A stretch of DNA of 42,543 nt, from contig JBEKWN010000034.1 in NCBI GenBank assembly GCA_049513055.1, positions 1 to 42,543 on the forward strand, read 5' to 3'. This document shows positions 25,852 through 32,882 of the stretch, piece after piece (positions within the stretch are counted from its first letter, which is position 1; each line of letters begins with the position of its first letter). Source of the DNA: UBA1163 sp049513055. Lineage in GTDB: Bacteria; Desulfobacterota; BSN033; UBA1163. Both the position numbers and the translations under genes were made by a program. The notes beneath the pieces were generated by a model. It was not told the origin of the DNA. It did not search any database and saw only the letters and a list, made by a program, of their open reading frames with translations.

Positions 25852-25980
25852 AATTCCAAATTCCAAATCAATTCCAAGCACCAATTCCGAATAATCAAAA
25901 TGATTTTGTTTGGGATTTCGATTTTCGTTGAGTGTAATTTATTTGTTATTTGGCGCTTGGGATTTGGTGCTTATCCTTAA
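25852..25980. repeat. Imperfect palindromic repeat between pgeF and the YggU-family gene
   Basis: Runs of AAATTCCAAAT and an AAGCACCAATTCC arm are answered by GGGATTTGGTGCTT at the right. A related CAAATTCCAAATCCC block occurs at 27115-27182. It makes a false in-frame extension of the next gene. Confidence 0.5.
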
Positions 25981-25996
25981 AAAAGACTTTAGAAAA

Positions 25997-26269
25997 ATGG
26001 AAAAAATCCTTCTCAGAGTCTATCTCCAACCCAAATCCTCAAAAAATGAGATCGTCAGACCATATCGGGATGGCATTAAGGTAAAAGTAACTGCCCCGCC
26101 CGTGAAAGGAAAAGCGAACGAGGCCCTCATTCGATTTTTGGCCAGGGAGTTTCGAATTTCCCCATCTTGTATTGAAATTATTAAGGGCCACCATTCCCGA
26201 GAAAAAATATTAAGGATCTCAGGGATAGCCCTGCATGAACACCTTGACTTTAAAAAGAAAACCTTTTAG
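25997..26269 (+). CDS. YggU / DUF167-family protein
   Basis: A small conserved protein of 90 residues, function not established. The family signature is clear: LRVYLQPKSSKNEIV, GIKVKVTAPPVKGKANEALIRFLA, and IIKGHHSREKILRI. The start is ATG 25997. The longer frame from 25910 reads through a palindromic repeat and is not part of the family. It lies 10 bases before tRNA-Sec on the same strand and is probably the last protein gene of the selA transcript. Confidence 0.85.
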   Translation: MEKILLRVYLQPKSSKNEIVRPYRDGIKVKVTAPPVKGKANEALIRFLAREFRISPSCIEIIKGHHSREKILRISGIALHEHLDFKKKTF

Positions 26270-26279
26270 GTTATACTTT

Positions 26280-26373
26280 GGAAGTGGACAGGTTCTGGTG
26301 GGCCTCCTGGACTTCAAATCCAGTGACGGGCAGAAATGTCCGTGGTGGGTTCGATTCCCATGCACTTCCGCCA
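26280..26373 (+). tRNA. selC: tRNA-Sec (anticodon UCA)
   Basis: A 94-base gene including an encoded CCA. Anticodon stem CTGGA/TCCAG with loop CTTCAAA, anticodon TCA at 26314-26316. It has the tRNA-Sec hallmarks: a 6-bp D stem (AGGTTC with GGGCCT) closed by TGGT, and a long variable arm (ACGGGCA/TGTCCGT). The T arm is GTGGG-TTCGATT-CCCAT. Acceptor GGAAGTG pairs with CACTTCC; the eighth pair expected for bacterial tRNA-Sec would be G-G here. It reads the three in-frame UGA codons in this window. Confidence 0.95.
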
Positions 26374-26410
26374 AATTGTGTTAATAACATTAAATTAAAA
26401 GGAGAAAAAA

Positions 26411-26599
26411 ATGTTTGGAATAGGAATGCCAGAGTTGATCGTCATCTTGGTCATCATTTTGATCATTTTCGGTGCCGGGAAACTGCCTCAGATCGGTGAA
26501 GGACTTGGCAAAGGGATCCGAAACTTTAAAAAGTCGACTAAAGACGAAGAGATCGACGTCACTCCCAAAAAGCCTGAAGAGATTTCTGAAAAAAAGTGA
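26411..26599 (+). CDS. tatA: Twin-arginine translocase subunit TatA/E
   Basis: Membrane subunit that forms the Tat export pore. Of 62 residues: MFGIGMPELIVILVIILIIFGAGKLPQIG is the N-terminal helix with the FGAGKLP hinge, followed by an amphipathic helix (GLGKGIRNFKKS) and a short charged tail. Ribosome site AAAAGGAG. tatB and tatC are not in the window. It lies 37 bases after tRNA-Sec. Its likely cargo here includes the hydrogenase and formate dehydrogenase, both selenoproteins with twin-arginine signals. Confidence 0.92.
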   Translation: MFGIGMPELIVILVIILIIFGAGKLPQIGEGLGKGIRNFKKSTKDEEIDVTPKKPEEISEKK

Positions 26600-26629
26600 A
26601 AAGTCGAGTGCTTTTTACCTCCAATCAGA

Positions 26630-27115
26630 ATGGGACACATTGCCTACATTGGGATTGGTTCTAACCTTGGCGATAAGTTACATCACTGTGAAAAAGCTAT
26701 TTCAGAGATCCTAAAAATCGACCGCCACAAACTCTTAGCAAAATCTTCCCTCTTTAAAACTCAACCCATTGGCTACACCTCTCAGAATTGGTTTGTGAAC
26801 GGGGTAATAAAAATCGAGACCGATTTGGAAGCCCCTGAACTTCTCCGGACCTTGAAGACCATCGAGTCCCAATTGGGCCGTACAGAAACCTTTCGATGGG
26901 GACCCCGAACCATTGATCTGGATATCCTCTTTTTAGATGATATTGAAATTCACACCGAGGAACTCCAAATCCCCCACCCTCTCATCCAAGATCGCCAATT
27001 TGTCCTTATCCCTTTGGCTGAAATCGATCGAAATTTCATCCATCCTGTTTTGAAAAAAACCGTCCAAGAGCTCTTAAACAATTTCAAAGAAGATCAAGGG
27101 GTTGAAAGGCTTTAA
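26630..27115 (+). CDS. folK: 2-amino-4-hydroxy-6-hydroxymethyldihydropteridine pyrophosphokinase
   Basis: HPPK of folate synthesis: transfers pyrophosphate from ATP to 6-hydroxymethyl-dihydropterin. Of 161 residues, the normal length. Motifs: YIGIGSNLGDK at the start, the pterin-binding FVNGVIKIETDL segment, GRTETFRWGPRTIDLDILFLDD (the HPPK signature, with Mg-binding Asp residues), IPHPLIQDRQFVLIPLAEI. It starts 30 bases after tatA. It lies alone from other folate genes. Confidence 0.92.
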   Translation: MGHIAYIGIGSNLGDKLHHCEKAISEILKIDRHKLLAKSSLFKTQPIGYTSQNWFVNGVIKIETDLEAPELLRTLKTIESQLGRTETFRWGPRTIDLDILFLDDIEIHTEELQIPHPLIQDRQFVLIPLAEIDRNFIHPVLKKTVQELLNNFKEDQGVERL

Positions 27116-27182
27116 ATCCCAAATCACAAATTCCAAATCCCAAATAAGCTCCAAACTCCAATTCCAAATGACCAAACAGATT
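27115..27182. repeat. AAATTCCAAATCCC-type intergenic repeat
   Basis: Runs of CCAAATCCCAAAT-like units directly after folK; similar to the repeat at 25852. The rest of the gap to 27271 holds nothing I recognise. Confidence 0.45.
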
Positions 27183-27271
27183 TAGTAATAGATAATGGGA
27201 GGTTGGTTTACTTTTGTAATCAGGAATGTATGGAAAATTATATTAATGGAATCAAAAAAATAAAAAAAGTG

Positions 27272-27300
27272 TTGACAAAGTCAAATAGGTTCGTTATGTT
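27272..27300 (+). promoter_or_regulatory. Sigma-70-type promoter of the two lipoprotein genes
   Basis: Consensus -35 TTGACA (27272-27277), a 17-base spacer, and -10 TATGTT (27295-27300). Expected start is near 27307, about 43 bases before ATG 27350. Confidence 0.65.
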
Positions 27301-27349
27301 ATGAAAAATTTAGAAATCCTACTTATAAAAGTTGAAAGGGGGTGACTCT

Positions 27350-27643
27350 ATGAGTAAAAGGGCTTTCACATTACTGCTGGTTCTGGTTTTCTTTTCCTTA
27401 TCTGTTTCCGGATGTGCCTATTTCACCGCACGAAATGAGATTAAAGCAGCAGAGAAAGCGACTGCTGAATTGAAGGGAGCGGGAGGAGCAACACTGGCTC
27501 CTTACGAGTATTGCAGTGCCGAAAGTTTTTTAGAGGTTTCCAAATTTGTATTAGCGGAAAACAGCTGGGAAAAGTCGAAGGAATTTGCAACTCGTTCAAA
27601 ATCGGCTGCAGAAGCCGGTTTAGCTCAAGTCAAGAAAAAATAA
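27350..27643 (+). CDS. DUF4398-like lipoprotein
   Basis: Predicted outer-membrane or periplasmic lipoprotein of 97 residues. The start is ATG 27350 behind GGGGGTG; the in-frame TTG 27332 lies ahead of that site. Lipobox LSVSGC after a hydrophobic signal. The mature protein is helical, with alternating Ala and charged residues (AAEKATAELKGAGGATLAPYEYCSAE in shorter blocks), the pattern of DUF4398 proteins, which often accompany OmpA-like lipoproteins. The next gene, 27 bases on, is exactly such a protein. They probably act together in envelope stability (inference). Confidence 0.75.
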   Translation: MSKRAFTLLLVLVFFSLSVSGCAYFTARNEIKAAEKATAELKGAGGATLAPYEYCSAESFLEVSKFVLAENSWEKSKEFATRSKSAAEAGLAQVKKK

Positions 27644-27670
27644 TCTAGCAAAGAAGAGAGGGGGTGAAGT

Positions 27671-28441
27671 ATGAATATGAATCGGAAATGGATGGCATTA
27701 ATACTTCTCATCCTGGGAGCGATGATCGTCTCAGGATGTGCTGAACTAACCATGAACCAAAAGCAAGCGATTAATGAGGATCGAGAACTTTTCAATAAAG
27801 CTACCTTAGCGGGTGCAAAGAAGTGTGCACCCTGTCAGTATGCTACGGCTGAGGCCTACTTAGCCCTACTGGACCATTATGAAAAGATAGGGCATGGATG
27901 TTCTCCTTATTTAGACAAACAAGTGAATTCAATTAATATTGTTAAAGAGAAATCTTTAGAGGCTTTGAAACTGACGCCTTGCGAAAAACCAACACCACCC
28001 GCACCAGCGCCACCTGCGCCACCTGCGCCACCTGCACCACCCGCACCTGCGCCACCTGCACCACCCGCACCAGCGCCACCCACACCACCACCACCGAAAC
28101 CAGCACTGGTGTTTGATACGATCTATTTCGATCCCAATAAGACGAACATTACTCCGACAGCAGCGAAGGCCTTGGATCGGAACGGGATGATTCTGAAGGA
28201 AAATCCAAATATCAAAGTAGAAATTGGAGGCCATACGGATGGATCGGTAAGGGAGAAGGCAAACCAGAAGCTATCGGAAAAGAGGGCGTTGAGCGCCAAG
28301 AAATATATTCAGGATAAATTCAACGTTCCGGATAGTCGATTAGTGGTCAAAGGCTATGGAAGCACAAAACCTGTGGCAGACAATAAGACTCAAGAGGGTC
28401 GCTCCAAAAACAGGAGGGTGGAATTTAAAGTGATTCCATAA
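27671..28441 (+). CDS. OmpA-family peptidoglycan-binding lipoprotein
   Basis: A 256-residue lipoprotein: signal and lipobox (MIVSGC), a helical N-terminal part similar in style to the preceding lipoprotein (AKKCAPCQYATAEAYLALL), a proline/alanine linker of about 35 residues, then a C-terminal OmpA domain. In the OmpA domain FDTIYFDPNKTNITP, IKVEIGGHTDGS, SEKRALSAKKYI and RSKNRRVEFKVI are the conserved peptidoglycan-binding motifs. It anchors the outer membrane to the wall. The linker DNA is a short-period repeat that can vary in length. A strong terminator follows 31 bases after the stop. Confidence 0.88.
   Translation: MNMNRKWMALILLILGAMIVSGCAELTMNQKQAINEDRELFNKATLAGAKKCAPCQYATAEAYLALLDHYEKIGHGCSPYLDKQVNSINIVKEKSLEALKLTPCEKPTPPAPAPPAPPAPPAPPAPAPPAPPAPAPPTPPPPKPALVFDTIYFDPNKTNITPTAAKALDRNGMILKENPNIKVEIGGHTDGSVREKANQKLSEKRALSAKKYIQDKFNVPDSRLVVKGYGSTKPVADNKTQEGRSKNRRVEFKVIP
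27989..28096 (+). repeat. Proline/alanine linker tandem repeat inside the OmpA-like gene
   Basis: Repeats of CCACCTGCG and CCACCCGCA-type units encode PPAPPAP. The strand opposite carries a meaningless Trp/Arg-rich frame. Confidence 0.8.
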
Positions 28442-28472
28442 TTGGACCGTCTATGGGTGAAGGATCGATATG

Positions 28473-28510
28473 TAGGTGGTAGGGAGAAATTCCCTACCAC
28501 CTATTTTTAT
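28473..28510 (+). terminator. Strong intrinsic terminator after the lipoproteins
   Basis: A perfect 13-bp stem (28473-28485 with 28491-28503; TAGGTGGTAGGGA arm), a 5-base loop and TTTTTAT. It lies just before the transaldolase-like gene. Confidence 0.9.
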
Positions 28511-28528
28511 CTAACGAGGAGGATCAGA

Positions 28529-29179
28529 ATGAAATTCTTTATCGATACGGCTAACCCCGGCGAGATCCGGAAGGCTTATGAGATGGGAGTGATCGATGGC
28601 GTCACCACTAATCCCACCCTGATCTCCAAGGAAAACAGAGATTTTACTTCCCTGATCAAAGAGATTTGTGAAATCATCCAAGGGCTTCCCATCAGTTTGG
28701 AGGTCTTGAGTCTAAAGGCTGAAGGGATGATCGAAGAAGCCAGAAACCTTGCTGAGAGGGGAGACAACATCGTGGTCAAAATCCCCATGACGGTAGAAGG
28801 CTTAAAGGCGATCAAAGTATTAGTTTCGGAAGGGATTAAGACGAACACAACCTTAGTCTTTTCCCCAACCCAAGCCCTTCTCGCTGCCAAAGCTAAAACG
28901 ACCTATGTCAGCCCTTTCATCGGAAGATTGGATGACATTTCACAGACGGGAATGGATCTGGTGGGACAGATTGTTACGATTTTTAAAAACTATGGGTTTG
29001 GATCTAAAGTGATCGTCGCCAGCATTCGTCATCCCATTCATGTCCTGGAAGCAGCTCTCATCGGAGCGGATGTGGTAACGATTCCCTATAAAGTGATTGA
29101 GCAGTTGGCTCAGCACCCTTTGACGGATATTGGTATCGAAAAGTTTTTGGCAGACTGGAAGAAGGTTCCTAAGAAATGA
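28529..29179 (+). CDS. Transaldolase / fructose-6-phosphate aldolase family protein
   Basis: Cytoplasmic Schiff-base aldolase of 216 residues, the short type of the TalC/Fsa family. The start is ATG 28529 after GAGGAGGA, not the frame start at 28442. Motifs: MKFFIDTANPGEIR, GVTTNPTLI, the catalytic lysine in NIVVKIPMT, TLVFSPTQALLAAKA, YVSPFIGRLDD, and VIVASIRHPIHV. The sequence alone does not decide between transaldolase (pentose phosphate pathway) and fructose-6-phosphate aldolase; I lean to transaldolase because free-living anaerobes need one. A terminator precedes it, so transcription probably needs its own promoter, not seen clearly. Confidence 0.88.
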   Translation: MKFFIDTANPGEIRKAYEMGVIDGVTTNPTLISKENRDFTSLIKEICEIIQGLPISLEVLSLKAEGMIEEARNLAERGDNIVVKIPMTVEGLKAIKVLVSEGIKTNTTLVFSPTQALLAAKAKTTYVSPFIGRLDDISQTGMDLVGQIVTIFKNYGFGSKVIVASIRHPIHVLEAALIGADVVTIPYKVIEQLAQHPLTDIGIEKFLADWKKVPKK

Positions 29180-29208
29180 AGCCTCCCGCCCTACAGGACG
29201 GGGCTTCC
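29178..29208. repeat. GC-rich hairpin similar to an IS200/IS605 end
   Basis: GAAGCC...CCCTACAGG...GGGGCTTC forms an imperfect hairpin with bulges directly after the transaldolase-like gene. It resembles the subterminal hairpins of IS200/IS605 elements, but no transposase is near; it may be a lone end or a chance terminator. Confidence 0.35.
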
Positions 29209-29229
29209 GCGTAAGGTAATAATATTAAG

Positions 29230-29255
29230 AAAGTCCCGCTCATAAGCGGGACTTT
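29230..29255. terminator. Bidirectional terminator between convergent genes
   Basis: A perfect 11-bp stem (AAAGTCCCGCT / AGCGGGACTTT) with the loop CATA. It can end the plus-strand transaldolase-like gene and the minus-strand genes. Confidence 0.7.
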
Positions 29256-29262
29256 CCCGCAA

Positions 29263-29292
29263 AAAGGGGGCCTTTTGAAAAGGGGCCCCTTT
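29263..29292 (-). terminator. Terminator of hsp20
   Basis: Stem AAAGGGG / CCCCTTT with further GGCC pairing. On the minus strand it comes 13 bases after the hsp20 stop and is followed by TTTTTG. Confidence 0.6.
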
Positions 29293-29304
29293 GACCTACC
29301 TGAT

Positions 29305-29748
29305 TTACTTGGGTTCCACGGCGATCTGCTTGGGTTGGGTTTCTGATTTTCTGGGAAGGATAACTCGGAGCACTCCATCTTTGTAAGAAGCCTTAATTCC
29401 CTCCGGATCAATCGTTCTCGGGATGTTGAAGATCCGACGAAAGGTTCCATAAGGTCTTTCAATCTGGATGTAATTTTCATCAGGGGTATCTTTGATAAAC
29501 CTTCTCTCTCCTTGGATGATCAGGGTGTTCTCTTCTACTCTAATATCAATCTCATTTTGACTCACTTCAGGGAGGTCAACTTTCAAAACCACCTCGTTTC
29601 CTCTCTCCAGAATATCCACAGGAGGGGCCCAAACTCCCCGAACAATATCCTCTTTCCAAAAACGGGAAAGAGTCTCATCAATGAGTCGGGTCATCCGATC
29701 TTGCATTACCATTAGGTCTCGGAAGGGTTCCCATTTCACAAGGGTCAT
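29305..29748 (-). CDS. Hsp20 / alpha-crystallin small heat-shock protein
   Basis: ATP-independent chaperone that holds unfolding proteins. The start is ATG 29748, with AGGAGG 8 bases before it; GTG 29757 and ATG 29754 are in frame but sit on or too near this site. From there it has 147 residues: WEPFRDLMVMQDRMTRLID (N-terminal), then the crystallin domain PPVDILERGNEVVLKVDLPEV ... IPRTIDPEGIKASYKDGVLRVILPR, and a short C-terminal tail. A promoter with CTTGAAATC at the -35 lies at 29785-29813, which would also fit a heat-shock sigma factor. Confidence 0.92.
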   Translation of the reverse strand: MTLVKWEPFRDLMVMQDRMTRLIDETLSRFWKEDIVRGVWAPPVDILERGNEVVLKVDLPEVSQNEIDIRVEENTLIIQGERRFIKDTPDENYIQIERPYGTFRRIFNIPRTIDPEGIKASYKDGVLRVILPRKSETQPKQIAVEPK

Positions 29749-29784
29749 ACCCATCACCTCCTATAGTACATGCCTCTTAAAAAG

Positions 29785-29813
29785 AATATACTCGAATTGA
29801 GCAGAGATTTCAA
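29785..29813 (-). promoter_or_regulatory. hsp20 promoter
   Basis: -35 TTGAAA (29808-29813), a 17-base spacer, and -10 TATATT (29785-29790) on the minus strand. The -35 overlaps the stop of the preceding gene. The same hexamers and spacing occur before porG. Confidence 0.55.
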
Positions 29814-30523
29814 GTCCGACAGGTGTAGCAGACATCAAAAAATTCTTTGGGAAGTTTGACCTGCTCTTTAAACTTCTCCAACTGAAACCAGGGAGCGAAA
29901 TAGTTCCCGCAGATCTTGCATTGTTTCATCTTTAATGTTCTTTTCCACCGGATAATCGTCCGCTCATCTCCTTCCTCTTCCATCCGGATCACATCGACAG
30001 GACAGACGATCACACAGGCACCACATGCGATACAATTCATGGCCTCTCCCCCAAAGGGAGGGATCATCTCCTTTCGGTCTCCTCGAAAAGCAAATTGGAT
30101 CGCATGGGCTCCGACCACTTCATCACACACCCTTCCGCAAAGGCCGCAGAGAATACAGTCTTTATCCTCCTTCTTGAATCGAACCTCATGGACTCCCATC
30201 TTTCTCGCCATATCCTGAATGAGTTTATCTCCCGGGCACATAGCCAAAATGAGTTCGATGATCATCCGGCGAGCCCGAAGGACCTTCTCCGTTCGGGTCA
30301 ATACTTCAATCCCTTCTATGACGGGATAGGTGCAGGCGGTAGTCATTCTCGACCTCCCGTTTCTCACGACCTCCACCAGACAGAGACGACAAGCACCATA
30401 GGGCTTCACCGATTCGTTGTAGCAAAGGTGGGAAATTTCAATTCCTGAGTCAAGCGCTACTTCTAAAAGATTCCCGTCTTCTCTCCCCTCAACAGGTTGA
30501 CCATCGATCACAAATGGAATCAT
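29810..30523 (-). CDS. NuoG/HoxU-like iron-sulfur subunit
   Basis: Electron-transfer subunit of 237 residues, corresponding to the N-terminal part of NuoG or to HoxU. It has a plant-type [2Fe-2S] domain (IPFVIDGQPVEG, HLCYNESVKPYGACRLCLVEV, TTACTYPV), a NuoG-type cysteine region (AMCPGDKLIQDMA) and two ferredoxin-type [4Fe-4S] motifs (CILCGLCGRVC and CIACGACVIVCP). A C-terminal CKICGNYF...CYTC suggests a further metal site. No molybdopterin or hydrogenase H-cluster domain is attached. Together with NuoE and NuoF homologues just upstream it forms a soluble NAD(H)-active module. It is the last gene of the por-nuo operon. Confidence 0.85.
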   Translation of the reverse strand: MIPFVIDGQPVEGREDGNLLEVALDSGIEISHLCYNESVKPYGACRLCLVEVVRNGRSRMTTACTYPVIEGIEVLTRTEKVLRARRMIIELILAMCPGDKLIQDMARKMGVHEVRFKKEDKDCILCGLCGRVCDEVVGAHAIQFAFRGDRKEMIPPFGGEAMNCIACGACVIVCPVDVIRMEEEGDERTIIRWKRTLKMKQCKICGNYFAPWFQLEKFKEQVKLPKEFFDVCYTCRT

Positions 30524-30535
30524 GAACCTCTCCTT

Positions 30536-32407
30536 TTATTGAACTTCGACCGCTTCAAATTTACAGGTCTCAAAGCACATGCCACATTTGATACATTTTT
30601 CGGTGTCGATCTGAAAAGGTTCTCCCGCCTCTTTCTTCGTTTTCTTTTTGCCAGTGATCGCCTTCACTGGACAGACCTTTGCACATCTTCCACACCTCGT
30701 ACAGACATCAGAGAGAATGCGATACCGAAGGAGAACTCGGCAGACCTTTGCTGGACATCGCTTGTTGATGATATGTTCCCGATATTCGTCACGGAAGTAA
30801 CGGATGGTAGAAAGGACGGGATTGGGAGCTGTCTGGCCTAGACCGCATAGTGAGGTCTCTGCCGTCACCCATCCCAGTTCTTCGAGGAGATCAATATGTT
30901 CCGGTTTCCCTCTGCCCTCTGTAATCTCCGTCAGGATTTCATGCATCCTCTTTGTCCCCTCCCGACAGGAGGTACACTTCCCGCACGATTCGTCCTTGAG
31001 AAAATTCGTAAAATACTTGGCCACGTCCACCATACAGGTGGATTCATCCATGACAATCATCCCACCGGAACCCATCATAGATCCTACTTCCGTCAGTCGG
31101 TCAAAATCGACCGGCAGATTGATCAGCGATTCAGGAATACAACCCCCTGAGGGTCCACCGGTCTGGACGGCCTTGAATTTCTTCCCTCCAGGAATTCCAC
31201 CTCCGATATCATAAACAATCTCTCGAAGGGTGATCCCCATGGGAACTTCAACCAGACCGGTATTATTGACCTTACCGACCAGAGAAAAAATCTTGGTACC
31301 TTTGCTTCCTTCTGTGCCAATCTGGGTATACCGATCAGCACCGCGTTCAATGATGACCGGTACATTGGCCCAGGTCTCCACATTATTCAAATTAGACGGA
31401 CGGTCCCAGAGGCCACTCACCACGGTATGGATATGTTTTGCCCTGGGCTCTCCGACATTCCCTTCGAGCGAGGCCATGAGTGCAGTCGATTCTCCACAGA
31501 CAAAAGCCCCTCCTCCTCGACTGATCTGTACGTCGAAATCGAACTTTGACCCGAGAATATTTTCCCCAAGGAGCCCTAATTCCCTATCCTGTTGGATGGC
31601 AATGCCGATATTCACAACAGCCAGTGGATATTCGTTCCGGACATAGACATACCCCTCATGAGATCCGATGGCATAAGCACCAATGATCATGCCCTCCAGA
31701 ACACTGTGAGGATTTCCTTCGAGAAGGCTTCGATCCATATAAGCACCGGGGTCTCCTTCATCAGCATTGCAGATCACGTACTTGATATCACCCGGTGCCT
31801 TCTTGCAGGTCTCCCACTTCACACCAGCAGGGAATCCTCCGCCACCCCGTCCCCTTAGATTGGCTTTCTTCACCTCCCGGATGATCTCTTCGGGAGTCAT
31901 TGAAAACAGGGCTTTTGATAAGGCTCGATACCCTCCCACTGCCAGATAATCCTCAATTCGGGTGGGGTCAATATTTCCATTATTCCCGAAAATGATACGC
32001 ATCTGTTTTTGATAGAAGGGAACTTCTTCCTCATGAACGATCCTTGTCCCCGTCGTAGGATGATCGTAAAGAAGGGATTCTATAACCTTTCCATTCAAGA
32101 CCGTTTCTTCAAAGATTGTCCGGGCATCTTCTGGTTTGACTCGTTGATAAAGAATCTTTTGTGGATAAATGACCACCAAAGGTCCTCTTTCACAAAATCC
32201 GTGGCAACCTGTGACTCGAATGTTTATTCCATTGCCTTGCGAATGATCCTGAAGGACCTTTCTGAATGCGTCGATGACTTGATGACATCCCGAAGCATGG
32301 CATCCCGTTCCACCACAAACCGTCACACAAGGTTGATGGGGATCTCTCTTGCTGAGAATCTCATTCTGATATCGTTCTAATTCTTGAGGAGAACTAATCT
32401 TTCCCAT
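30536..32407 (-). CDS. NuoF-like NAD(H):flavin subunit
   Basis: Flavin and NAD(H)-binding subunit of 623 residues, of the HndC/HoxF/NuoF type. N-terminal thioredoxin-like [2Fe-2S] domain (CVTVCGGTGCHASGC ... VTGCHGFCERGP); central FMN/NADH domain (LRGRGGGGFPAGVKWE, CNADEGDPGAYMDR, GRRVY-like YVYVRNEYP, GAFVCGESTALMASLEG); the NuoF [4Fe-4S] site (SCGKCTSCREGTKRM ... SLCGLGQTAPNPVLS); and an extra C-terminal pair of ferredoxin motifs (CTRCGRCAKVCP and CIKCGMCFETC). The extra ferredoxin domain is typical of bifurcating or ferredoxin-linked enzymes. It overlaps nuoE by 14 bases. Confidence 0.9.
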   Translation of the reverse strand: MGKISSPQELERYQNEILSKRDPHQPCVTVCGGTGCHASGCHQVIDAFRKVLQDHSQGNGINIRVTGCHGFCERGPLVVIYPQKILYQRVKPEDARTIFEETVLNGKVIESLLYDHPTTGTRIVHEEEVPFYQKQMRIIFGNNGNIDPTRIEDYLAVGGYRALSKALFSMTPEEIIREVKKANLRGRGGGGFPAGVKWETCKKAPGDIKYVICNADEGDPGAYMDRSLLEGNPHSVLEGMIIGAYAIGSHEGYVYVRNEYPLAVVNIGIAIQQDRELGLLGENILGSKFDFDVQISRGGGAFVCGESTALMASLEGNVGEPRAKHIHTVVSGLWDRPSNLNNVETWANVPVIIERGADRYTQIGTEGSKGTKIFSLVGKVNNTGLVEVPMGITLREIVYDIGGGIPGGKKFKAVQTGGPSGGCIPESLINLPVDFDRLTEVGSMMGSGGMIVMDESTCMVDVAKYFTNFLKDESCGKCTSCREGTKRMHEILTEITEGRGKPEHIDLLEELGWVTAETSLCGLGQTAPNPVLSTIRYFRDEYREHIINKRCPAKVCRVLLRYRILSDVCTRCGRCAKVCPVKAITGKKKTKKEAGEPFQIDTEKCIKCGMCFETCKFEAVEVQ

Positions 32408-32879
32408 TTGTCCCCTCCTTTTTACCCGGGCGAAATTTCTTAAGGGTTTCTTCCACCTTGGTGGAACTCATCTTTCCAAAATATTGACCATCAATGGCTA
32501 CGACTGGTCCAGCGGCGCAGACTCCCAAGCAGTTCACGGTTTCCAGGGTAAAGTTCCGATCCGGGGTGGTCTCTCCAGAACGGATTCCCAATTCCATGGT
32601 GAATTGATCTATAACTCTCTGTCCTCCACGGACATGGCAGGCCGTCCCAAGACAGACAATGATCTCGTGTCGCCCCCGGGGCATAAGGCTAAAAGCCCTA
32701 AAAAAAGTCGCAATCCTGTAAATCTTGCTTGAAGGGATGTGGAGCCGTTCTCCCAAATGTTCCAGGGTTTCTTTTGGAAGATATTTTTCCTTGGCTTGGA
32801 TGTCTTGAAGAATGGCAAGAATGGCCGACTCCTTGCCATGATATCGTTCTATGATGCTATCGATCTCCTCATAGGTCAT
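32394..32879 (-). CDS. NuoE-like [2Fe-2S] thioredoxin-fold subunit
   Basis: A 161-residue NuoE/HndA homologue: an N-terminal helical region (ILAILQDIQAKEKYLPKETLEHL), then the [2Fe-2S] site with CLGTACHVRGG and later CLGVCAAGPVV. It hands electrons to or from the NuoF-like flavin. It is 3 bases after porB and overlaps nuoF, so it belongs to the same transcript. Its presence together with NuoF- and NuoG-like subunits, but without membrane complex I genes, marks a soluble NAD(H) module. Confidence 0.9.
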   Translation of the reverse strand: MTYEEIDSIIERYHGKESAILAILQDIQAKEKYLPKETLEHLGERLHIPSSKIYRIATFFRAFSLMPRGRHEIIVCLGTACHVRGGQRVIDQFTMELGIRSGETTPDRNFTLETVNCLGVCAAGPVVAIDGQYFGKMSSTKVEETLKKFRPGKKEGTNGKD

Positions 32880-32882
32880 CTC

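Noticed and set aside
27989..28096. CRISPR array
   Set aside because: The short GC-rich units are coding repeats of a proline linker without spacers; no CRISPR array is seen anywhere in the window.
27956..28234. Trp/Arg-rich ORF on the minus strand
   Set aside because: It is the reverse of the proline/alanine linker repeat in the OmpA-like gene.
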